From Chloroflexota bacterium (lineage in GTDB: Bacteria > Chloroflexota > Limnocylindria > Limnocylindrales > CSP1-4): a stretch of 5,373 nucleotides of DNA. The notes under the pieces were generated by a model. The model did not search any database, was not told the DNA's origin, and saw only the letters and a program-made list of their open reading frames with translations. Shown piece by piece: positions 1 to 5,095 of this stretch. Every line of letters begins with the position of its first letter. Within the stretch, counting starts at the first letter, position 1. The stretch covers positions 1,910-7,282 of the forward strand of contig PMJT01000200.1 of the NCBI GenBank assembly GCA_003158495.1, in the 5' to 3' direction. Position numbers and translations under genes: made by a program.

Positions 1-378
1 ATCTCCCGGATCAAGGCCGCCCGCGAGCTGGGCGACCTGAGCGAGAACGCGGACTACGAAGCCGCGCGCAAGGAGCAGTCCTTCCTCGAGGGCCGCGTCC
101 AGCAGCTTGAGCAGATGATCAAGTACGCCGTGATGATCGAGGCCAGTTCCGAGGGCGGCACTGAAGTCGTGCTCGGGTCCACCGTCGTCATCGAGACGGA
201 CCGCCACGGCGAGGAGACCTTCACGATCGTTGGCTCGGCCGAAGCCGACGCCGCGGCCGGGAAGATCAGCTTCACCTCGCCGATCGGGCGAGCGCTCCTC
301 GGACGTCACCCCGGCGAGACGATTCGCGTGCAGGTTCCGGCCGGATCACTGGACTACAAGGTCGTAGAAGTCCGCTAG
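1..378 (+). CDS. greA: Transcription elongation factor GreA (5'-truncated by window edge)
   Basis: GreA binds backtracked RNA polymerase, inserts its coiled coil into the secondary channel and stimulates cleavage of the extruded RNA 3' end. The visible 125 residues are in frame 1 from the first base and end at TAG. Residues 8-20 (AREL-GDLSENADYE) are the family's coiled-coil tip signature. Asp12 and Glu15 correspond to the acidic tip pair (Asp41/Glu44 in E. coli) needed for cleavage stimulation. By that alignment about 30 N-terminal residues are missing to the left. The second coiled-coil helix follows (about 21-40), then the FKBP-like C-terminal domain (about 50-125) with the typical SPIGRALLG segment at about 95-103 and a terminal YKVVEVR strand. 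Nothing suggests a broken gene apart from the window cut. Identification is secure; GreA versus a close GreB-like paralogue is settled in favour of GreA by the GDLSEN motif and length. Confidence 0.96.
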   Translation: MSRIKAARELGDLSENADYEAARKEQSFLEGRVQQLEQMIKYAVMIEASSEGGTEVVLGSTVVIETDRHGEETFTIVGSAEADAAAGKISFTSPIGRALLGRHPGETIRVQVPAGSLDYKVVEVR

Positions 379-390
379 ATGCGATCGCCG

Positions 391-415
391 GTCAGCCACT
401 CCGCCCAGGGCTGAC
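391..415 (+). terminator. GC-rich hairpin after greA, possible terminator without U-tract
   Basis: GTCAGCC (391-397) and GGCTGAC (409-415) are perfect inverted repeats with an 11-nt loop, starting 12 nt after the greA stop codon. The position suits a transcription terminator or 3'-end stabiliser. There is no run of T after the stem (next bases TACGC), so classical intrinsic termination is doubtful. Confidence 0.35.
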
Positions 416-431
416 TACGCCGGGCGCAAGG

Positions 432-489
432 CGAGCCAGCCAGGCCTGGCTTCAGGCGGAGCCGAGCACGAGCCAGCCAGGCCTGGCTT
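432..489. repeat. Two exact 21-bp copies of a palindromic repeat, 37 bp apart
   Basis: The bases at 432-452 recur exactly at 469-489, with no mismatch over 21 bp and mismatches directly outside on both sides. Each copy contains the perfect 14-bp palindrome AGCCAGGCCTGGCT (438-451 and 475-488). Each copy could therefore fold alone at its palindrome, or the two copies could pair with each other in RNA or single-stranded DNA. The pair lies between convergent genes, the usual position of REP-like or other short interspersed palindromic elements. Whether it is dispersed in the genome cannot be seen from one window. Confidence 0.6.
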
Positions 490-518
490 TGGCGAGCGCG
501 GGCGCCAAGCGAGCTTGG
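486..518. repeat. Overlapping inverted repeats next to the palindromic pair
   Basis: GCT(T)TGGCG at 486-494 pairs with CGCCAAGC at 503-510, giving eight pairs with one bulged T and an 8-nt loop. CCAAG (505-509) can instead pair with CTTGG (514-518) around a CGAG loop. The two folds share bases and exclude each other. The first overlaps the last bases of the second palindromic repeat copy, so the whole 432-518 stretch is one densely structured block. No function is assigned. Confidence 0.4.
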
Positions 519-588
519 TGATGAAGGTGCGTGAGCAGGAAGCGCTGGTCTGGCGCACCCTGAGGCGGCGACAAGGTGCCAGCCTTCG

Positions 589-612
589 GCCGGCCCGCGT
601 CATTCGGCCGGC
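589..612 (-). terminator. GC-rich hairpin downstream of the minus-strand membrane gene
   Basis: GCCGGCC (589-595) and GGCCGGC (606-612) form a 7-bp perfect stem with a 10-nt loop. On the minus strand it begins 13 nt after the TAG of the gene ending at 626. It mirrors the hairpin after greA on the other side of the convergent region. No T-rich tail follows on the minus strand, so it may only mark or protect the transcript end. The decamer TTCGGCCGGC also occurs twice here (585-594 and 603-612). Confidence 0.33.
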
Positions 613-625
613 TGACCCGCGGACG

Positions 626-1249
626 CTATTTCGTCGGCGGCTGGCTCGTCCAGTCGTCGGGGCTCACCCTGTGGCCGCCGGCTCGCCACGACACGAGATT
701 CATCAGGACTATCGCGACGCCGAGCCCGACTGCCATCCACGGCAGCGCATCGTGGAACACCCCGTTCTGGCCTTCGCTGAGCCCGATGACGTTCTCGAAG
801 AAGAGCCCGAAGCCCACGAACAGGCCGAAGCCGACGGCCGCGGTCCGCAGCCCCGAGTCCAGCAGATCCCAGCGACGGTGCAGCAGCCCGTACAGGGCGA
901 GAGTGACGCCGACCGATCCCGGTGCCACGATCGCCCACGCATATGCCCAGCTGTCGTAGGTGTCCGTGGCCGCCTGGGTCGCGAGGACCAGGCCGACGGC
1001 CGTGATGATCCCGCCCGGGATCGCAGCTCCGAGGCCACCTTCGTGGGGAATCGCAAGGCCGACGACGAGCAGGAAGAGGCCGGGGGCGATCACGAAGATA
1101 GGCCAGCCGTTGTGCCCGACGTCGATCTTGAGTTGCTCCGACGCCAGAAAGAAGATGCCGAGCATGATGATCAGCAGGCCGACCACGATGGTGCCGCGCC
1201 TGGAGTCATCGTCGCCGCGGTCGTTGCGACCCTGCCATCGATCGTTCAT
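626..1249 (-). CDS. Six-helix integral membrane protein of unknown function
   Basis: 207 residues. A charged, Asp/Arg-rich N-terminus (1-19) is followed by six hydrophobic segments at about 20-36, 49-67, 73-92, 101-123, 134-151 and 167-186, then a polar tail (188-207). The first two helices with the intervening turn and the WPIFVIAPGLFLLVVG stretch (49-64) resemble the helix pair found in LiaI/LiaF-like and DUF5668-type envelope proteins. That is a pattern impression, not a search result. The start ATG at 1249 was chosen because the charged leader begins there and a GAGG-like site lies about 8 nt upstream on the minus strand. The frame stays open further upstream (to 1465) but that part reads as Ser/Arg-rich non-protein sequence overlapping the next gene. 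An ATG 12 codons upstream is possible. It lies 139 bp downstream of the other minus-strand envelope gene and may be co-transcribed. The substrate or role cannot be stated. Confidence 0.85.
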   Translation of the reverse strand: MNDRWQGRNDRGDDDSRRGTIVVGLLIIMLGIFFLASEQLKIDVGHNGWPIFVIAPGLFLLVVGLAIPHEGGLGAAIPGGIITAVGLVLATQAATDTYDSWAYAWAIVAPGSVGVTLALYGLLHRRWDLLDSGLRTAAVGFGLFVGFGLFFENVIGLSEGQNGVFHDALPWMAVGLGVAIVLMNLVSWRAGGHRVSPDDWTSQPPTK

Positions 1250-1295
1250 CGCCCAACCTCGCTCGCTTCCTGCCTCTCTCATCGACGTCGGCGCC

Positions 1296-1301
1296 AGTCT
1301 A
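1296..1301 (-). promoter_or_regulatory. Weak -10-like hexamer upstream of the membrane gene
   Basis: On the minus strand the hexamer TAGACT lies 46 nt before the ATG at 1249 and matches four of six positions of the TATAAT consensus. No convincing -35 element is seen at 16-18 nt. The same heptamer TAGACTG lies upstream of the neighbouring minus-strand gene. The rest of the 1250-1388 gap shows no other structure. Confidence 0.2.
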
Positions 1302-1388
1302 GCCACCGCGCGCGCCGCTGGGATCATCCGGCAGGTTGACTCTGAGGCGGTTCGTGCCCTTCTCCGGTATGAGACAGCATCGGCCGGG

Positions 1389-2456
1389 CTAGGACTTCGC
1401 GACGAAAACCGGGACGTCGCCGACGGCGAGGACCTTGTCCGGACCGAGATCCTGGCGGCTGCCATCGACGACGAGCGAGACGCTGACGCTGCTCGTAGCT
1501 GACAGCATGAGTTGTCCGACAGCGAAGGGATTCCCCGGCTTGCGATCGTAGTAGACGTTCCGCGGGACGCTGGTCCCCGGGATCGTCGGTGTCCCGTCGC
1601 CGTAGATCAACAGCTGGTTCATCGCATGGGCCGGATCGATCGCGTCCGGGGCAAGGGTCAGGCGCTTCGGGTCGATTATCTGCCAGGCGGTGACACCGAT
1701 GCCCTCGGCCAGGACGTGGAAGCCTTCGTTGGTCGGGTTGATCTCGACGACCGGCAGCGAGCCCGGAAAGCCGATCAGCACGCGCGGGGTATTCGACCAT
1801 CCGGCGAGGCCAAACTGATCGAAGGTAACCGAGACGATGCTCACCGTCGACCTGATATCCACCGGCAAGGCGACGATCCATTTGTCCTCGGGCGTCTTGA
1901 TCGACGCGAGCTTGTCGGCAATCATCCGCGCCACCACGGGCCCGGCCATCACCAGGCCGCCGGTCTCGGCGTTCGAGCCGTCGGACTGACCCATGGACAC
2001 GAGCGGCTTGAACTCTCCGGCGTATGAACCGGTCTTGAGGCCGTATTTGTTCCCTGCCAGCGCGTAGTAGATCGCCTTGCCCTGCTCGATCCTCACCTCG
2101 CAACCGGTCACCGGCGCTACCGGAACGACGGTCCCGTCCGCGGCGTAGTAGGTCAGGGCGTTGTTCTGCACCGCGAAGCCGACCGGATGGGCGGTCGGTC
2201 CGGAGGAGGCCGACGGCGAGCTCGAGACGGCCGGCGAGGGCGTCCCGGAACCGCCGACGATCGGACTCGGCCTGGCCGGGACCGATGGGCTGGTGGCCGG
2301 AAAGCTCGGTTTCGGACTGGCCGTTCCGCCATGGCTGATCGTGGCTCCGCCGCCGCCGTAGAGGCCAGAGTCGAAGACGAGCGCGGCGATGCCGACGCCG
2401 ATCAGGACGAGCGCCGCTCCACTCAGACCAGCGACCACTCGCCGCGAGGGTTCCAT
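1389..2456 (-). CDS. Membrane-anchored extracytoplasmic protein with Pro/Ser/Thr-rich stalk, function unknown
   Basis: 355 residues. After a short positive N-terminus (MEPSRR) there is one hydrophobic segment at about 8-29, with no lipobox cysteine and no clear signal-peptidase site. It is read as an uncleaved anchor with the rest outside the membrane. A Gly/Pro/Ser/Thr/Ala-rich stalk follows (about 33-92), then a folded region (about 93-355) rich in alternating hydrophobic residues, so probably mostly beta. It has one cysteine (Cys119). I do not recognise the domain. The C-terminal part (from about 310, FAVGQLMLSA to the end) looks like a separate small beta unit. The start ATG at 2456 is preceded on the minus strand by GGAG at about 10 nt, and it directly precedes the N-terminal charge and membrane segment. 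It is divergent from the hydrogenase operon and upstream of the six-helix protein on the same strand, which suggests a cell-surface pair. A link to the hydrogenase is not shown by the sequence. Confidence 0.87.
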   Translation of the reverse strand: MEPSRRVVAGLSGAALVLIGVGIAALVFDSGLYGGGGATISHGGTASPKPSFPATSPSVPARPSPIVGGSGTPSPAVSSSPSASSGPTAHPVGFAVQNNALTYYAADGTVVPVAPVTGCEVRIEQGKAIYYALAGNKYGLKTGSYAGEFKPLVSMGQSDGSNAETGGLVMAGPVVARMIADKLASIKTPEDKWIVALPVDIRSTVSIVSVTFDQFGLAGWSNTPRVLIGFPGSLPVVEINPTNEGFHVLAEGIGVTAWQIIDPKRLTLAPDAIDPAHAMNQLLIYGDGTPTIPGTSVPRNVYYDRKPGNPFAVGQLMLSATSSVSVSLVVDGSRQDLGPDKVLAVGDVPVFVAKS

Positions 2457-2478
2457 CGATTCACAACTCCGCTTACGC

Positions 2479-2493
2479 AGACTCGTGCAGTCT
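2479..2493. promoter_or_regulatory. 15-bp dyad between divergent genes, candidate operator
   Basis: AGACT (2479-2483) and AGTCT (2489-2493) are inverted repeats separated by CGTGC. The dyad sits 22 bp from the minus-strand ATG and partly overlaps -10-like hexamers on both strands: TAGACT (2489-2494, minus) and TACGGT (2493-2498, plus). That is where a regulator could control both directions. It does not match the CRP (TGTGA-N6-TCACA) or FNR (TTGAT-N4-ATCAA) consensus. Neither hexamer has a good -35 element. Short dyads arise by chance, so confidence is low. Confidence 0.3.
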
Positions 2494-2520
2494 ACGGTTA
2501 AGGCGCGGTGCAGGCAGCCC

Positions 2521-2554
2521 CCGGGCGCGACGGGGCCGAATGGCCCGCGCCCGG
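2521..2554 (+). promoter_or_regulatory. Very stable predicted leader hairpin upstream of the hydrogenase operon
   Basis: CCGGGCGCG (2521-2529) and CGCGCCCGG (2546-2554) are perfect 9-bp arms. Inside them GGCC (2534-2537) and GGCC (2542-2545) add four pairs closed by a GAAT tetraloop. ACGG (2530-2533) is left as a bulge on the 5' side, giving 13 G-C pairs in 34 bases. It lies 34 nt before the chosen ATG (2589), in what would be the 5' leader. There is no T-run after it, so a simple attenuator terminator is unlikely; effects on mRNA stability or translation are possible. If translation instead began at GTG 2508, the hairpin would be inside codons 5-16. Confidence 0.5.
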
Positions 2555-2588
2555 CGACCTGATGGCACTAACCCCACCCAGGGCTCAA

Positions 2589-3068
2589 ATGCATGCTCGC
2601 GCAATGGACGATTACAGCGCTGTTATCGCCATGCTCAACCACACGTGGTTCGGCGCCGAACTGTCGCCCGAGACGCAAGAGCGCCTCGCCAGGCTCGGCG
2701 AACTCCAGGACTTCGAAGCCGACGAGGTCATCCTCCATGAAGGCGACGATGCCAGGGAAATGGGCATCCTCATCTCCGGCCGGCTTGCCCTGAGAACGCT
2801 CGTTCCGGAGCGCGGGCCGGTCACGATCCTGAGCGTTGAACCGGGCGACATCTTTGGCTGGTCGGCGGTCCTCGCGGACACGCAGGCCCAGTCCACGGTC
2901 GTCGCCACCCAGCCGAGCAAGGCGCTGGTCATCGAAGGTATCCGGCTTCGGGCCGCTCTCAAGGACGACCACGCCCTGGCGGCGAGTCTCTACCCTCGAG
3001 TTCTCAAGGCAGTCGCCCGTCGCCTCCGGGCGACGAGACTGCAGCTGCTGGATCTCTTCGCCCGCTGA
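2589..3068 (+). CDS. Stand-alone cyclic-nucleotide-binding-like domain protein heading the hydrogenase operon
   Basis: 159 residues from ATG 2589, which has AGGG at 5 nt spacing. Other in-frame starts are GTG 2508 (186 aa), ATG 2562 and ATG 2604; the extra N-terminus is Pro/Ala-rich and not domain-like. Residues about 36-128 form a CRP/FNR-type beta-roll: DFEADEVILHEGD (41-53), MGILISGRLAL (58-68), then GDIFGWSAVL (86-95) in the phosphate-binding-cassette position. Residues 130-157 are an Arg/Leu-rich helix matching the long dimerisation C-helix. The protein stops there, so the helix-turn-helix domain of true CRP/FNR regulators is absent. The cassette lacks the usual ribose-contacting Glu (Trp91 follows Phe-Gly) and the phosphate-contacting Arg (Gln101/Ser102 region), so cAMP binding in the usual manner is unlikely. 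There is no cysteine, which rules out an FNR-type Fe-S sensor. It lies 50 bp before the beta-gamma gene on the same strand and is probably co-transcribed. It could be a dimeric sensor, adaptor or hydrogenase-associated regulator. Confidence 0.85.
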   Translation: MHARAMDDYSAVIAMLNHTWFGAELSPETQERLARLGELQDFEADEVILHEGDDAREMGILISGRLALRTLVPERGPVTILSVEPGDIFGWSAVLADTQAQSTVVATQPSKALVIEGIRLRAALKDDHALAASLYPRVLKAVARRLRATRLQLLDLFAR

Positions 3069-3118
3069 GGCGGAACGCCCAGCCGGGTCGTCCTCTCCTC
3101 CAGGAGGTCGCCGGAGTC

Positions 3119-5095
3119 GTGATCACCAGCCCTGCCCCTAGCCAGACGGCCGCGGCCAGGCAGTGGTTCCTGGGTCGCGGCGACCTCGACGCGCTCGTGG
3201 AGGCAATCCGGGCGACCGGTCGGCGCGTCATCGGCCCCACCATTCGAGAGGGCGCGATCGTCTACGACGAAATCCAGGCCGCCGCGGACCTGCCGGCCGG
3301 CTGGCGGGACGAGCAGAGCGCGGGGCGCTACAGGCTGGAGCGGCGCAACGACGAGCGCGTCTTCGGTTACACCGTCGGGCCTACTACGTGGAAAAGGTTC
3401 ACCTTCCCGCCGAACCTGACCATCGCCACGTCTCATCGCACTTCCTTCGGCTTCGAGCAGCACATCGACCCGCCGCCGTCCGTGGCCTTCGTGGGCGTCC
3501 GGGCGTGCGAGATCGCGGCGCTCGGGATCCAGGATCGAGTCTTCCTGGGCAGCCAGTTCACGGACGAGGACTTCCGGGCCCGCCGCGCGGCCGCGTTCAT
3601 CGTCGCCGTCCAATGCACCACGTGCTCAAGCACGTGCTTCTGCACCTCGATGGGCACGGGGCCGGAGGTCCGCGGCGGCTACGACATCATGCTGACTGAG
3701 ATCGAGGACGGCTTCGTCATGGCGGCCGGGTCGCCGGACGGGGCCGCGATCGTAGCCAAGCTGCCCACCCGCAAGCCCACGCACGCCGAGGCCGGCTCGG
3801 CGGTCGACAAGGTGGAAGCGGTCCGGACGCAGATGGGCGAGCCGCTGCCGATGGCCGGCATTGGCGAGCGGCTGAAGCTGCAGCTGGACCATCCCCGCTG
3901 GGGCCAGGTGGCCGATCGCTGCGTCGAGTGCGGCAACTGCACCATGTCCTGCCCCACGTGCTTCTGCACGTCGGTTGTCGAGAAGTCGGATCTGGACGGC
4001 AAGAACAGCTCCACCGAGCGGCAGTGGGATTCGTGCTTCGACGTCGCATTTGCGAAGGTCGCCGGCGGCGACTTCCGAGCCCGCCCTCGCGACCGCTACC
4101 GGCAGTGGCTGACTCACAAGTTCTCGAGCTGGTGGGACCAGTTCGGCAGCTCCGGCTGCGTCGGCTGCGGCCGCTGCATCGCCTGGTGCCCCGTTCGAAT
4201 AGACGTCCGCGAGGAACTGGCGGCCATCGCGCCGCCGATTCCGCCGGTCGTCCATCCGGTCGCAGTTGAGCCGGTCGCCGCCAGCCCCGGAACGTATTCG
4301 CTCGCCCGCCTGGCCTCGATCCGTTCCGAGACCGAGGACACCACGACCCTCTCGCTGACGGACCTGGATCCGGCATTCCTCGCCGGCCGGCCCGGCCAGT
4401 TCGTCATGATCGCCCTGCCCGCGTTCCCCGCCGTGCCAATTTCGATTTCGCGCTTCCGTGCGGACCACATCGACCTGACGATCCGAGCCGTCGGGCCGAC
4501 TTCGACCGCACTGGACAACCTCCACCCCGGCGCCAAGGTCGGCCTGCGCGGTCCGCTGGGCACCTTCTGGCCGATCGAGGAAGCCTACGGCCGGCATGCC
4601 GTCGTGGTCGCCGGCGGCGTGGGTCTCTCGCCACTTCACGGGCTTGTGGACGCGCTCGTGGCCAACCGGGATCGATTCGAATCGGTCTCGCTCTTCTACG
4701 GCTCCCGAACCCCGGAGGACCAGCTATTCCGGGAAGACCTGGCGGCCTGGAGCTCGAGCAAGGCGATAGACGTCGCCGTCACCGTCGACCGCGCCGGCCC
4801 CGAGTGGAAGGGCCGCGTGGGCGTCGTCACTACTCTCTTCGACATGATCTCGTGGGACTGTTCCAAGGTCACGGCATTCGTCGTCGGCCCCGAGCGGATG
4901 ATGCAGTCCTCCGTCCAGGGGTTGATCTCCAAGGGCGTTCCGGCGGACCGCATCTGCGTCTCGATGGAACGACACATGGAATGCGGCATCGGGCTGTGCG
5001 GCCACTGCCAGATGGCCGGCCGGTTCGTCTGCAAGGACGGCCCCGTCTTCCGGCTGGATGAACTCGGCGACATGTTCAACCGAGAGGGAATCTGA
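3119..5095 (+). CDS. Fused beta-gamma electron-transfer subunit of group 3b-type NiFe hydrogenase (HydB-HydG fusion)
   Basis: 658 residues in one open frame. It would carry electrons between NAD(P)(H) and the hydrogenase small subunit in the cytoplasm. The N-terminal beta part (1-370) has the family's IGPTIREGAIVYDEI segment (38-52), Cys130 in VRACE, then Cys166/169/173/175 in QCTTC-SSTCFCTSMGTGP. Two ferredoxin-type motifs follow: Cys268/271/274/278 (CVECGNCTMSC) and Cys347/350/353/357 (CVGCGRCIAWC). A proline-rich linker (371-392) leads to the gamma part (393-658). That part has an FAD-binding barrel with RPGQFVMIAL and PISIS (424-444), a nucleotide-binding fold with VVVAGGVGLSP (495-505) and LFYGSRTPEDQLF (525-537), and a [2Fe-2S] site at Cys622/627/630/638. 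The start is GTG 3119, with AGGAGG at 3102-3107 (11 nt spacing); CCTCC at 3097-3101 could pair with part of that site. The linker region has no in-frame ATG, GTG or TTG, arguing for a true fusion. The AsrA/AsrB sulfite reductase pair is related, but the next gene is a hydrogenase small subunit. Confidence 0.92.
   Translation: MITSPAPSQTAAARQWFLGRGDLDALVEAIRATGRRVIGPTIREGAIVYDEIQAAADLPAGWRDEQSAGRYRLERRNDERVFGYTVGPTTWKRFTFPPNLTIATSHRTSFGFEQHIDPPPSVAFVGVRACEIAALGIQDRVFLGSQFTDEDFRARRAAAFIVAVQCTTCSSTCFCTSMGTGPEVRGGYDIMLTEIEDGFVMAAGSPDGAAIVAKLPTRKPTHAEAGSAVDKVEAVRTQMGEPLPMAGIGERLKLQLDHPRWGQVADRCVECGNCTMSCPTCFCTSVVEKSDLDGKNSSTERQWDSCFDVAFAKVAGGDFRARPRDRYRQWLTHKFSSWWDQFGSSGCVGCGRCIAWCPVRIDVREELAAIAPPIPPVVHPVAVEPVAASPGTYSLARLASIRSETEDTTTLSLTDLDPAFLAGRPGQFVMIALPAFPAVPISISRFRADHIDLTIRAVGPTSTALDNLHPGAKVGLRGPLGTFWPIEEAYGRHAVVVAGGVGLSPLHGLVDALVANRDRFESVSLFYGSRTPEDQLFREDLAAWSSSKAIDVAVTVDRAGPEWKGRVGVVTTLFDMISWDCSKVTAFVVGPERMMQSSVQGLISKGVPADRICVSMERHMECGIGLCGHCQMAGRFVCKDGPVFRLDELGDMFNREGI

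Noticed and set aside
379..625. CRISPR array or a structured non-coding RNA gene
   Set aside because: There are only two repeat copies, with a 16-bp gap too short for a spacer. No known RNA family is recognised, and the inverted repeats compete with each other, so no single fold stands out.
515..1339. Long plus-strand open frame (274 codons) antisense to the six-helix membrane gene
   Set aside because: The translation is rich in Arg, Asp, His and Pro with no fold-like pattern. It mirrors the GC-biased codon positions of the real minus-strand gene, which has six clear membrane helices.
1324..2103. Minus-strand open frame (259 codons) in another frame of the anchored-protein gene
   Set aside because: Arg/Asp/Gly-rich shadow frame. 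The 355-residue frame has a membrane anchor, stalk and domain-like sequence and a ribosome binding site.
2456..2477. CRP-type operator near the anchored-protein start (TGTGA on the minus strand)
   Set aside because: Only one half-site (TTGTGA) is present; the position of the second half reads GGAAC, so the palindrome is not formed.
3097..3107. CCTCC-A-GGAGG hairpin hiding the ribosome binding site of the beta-gamma gene
   Set aside because: The full pairing would need a one-base loop; allowing a real loop leaves only about three pairs, too weak to claim regulation.
3626..4639. Long minus-strand open frame (337 codons) opposite the beta-gamma gene
   Set aside because: Shadow of a GC-rich coding region; the plus strand encodes recognisable cysteine motifs and cofactor-binding segments throughout.
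3119..5095. Anaerobic sulfite reductase AsrA-AsrB fusion
   Set aside because: The domains are related, but the gene directly downstream, overlapping by one base, is a NiFe hydrogenase small subunit and not the siroheme subunit AsrC.
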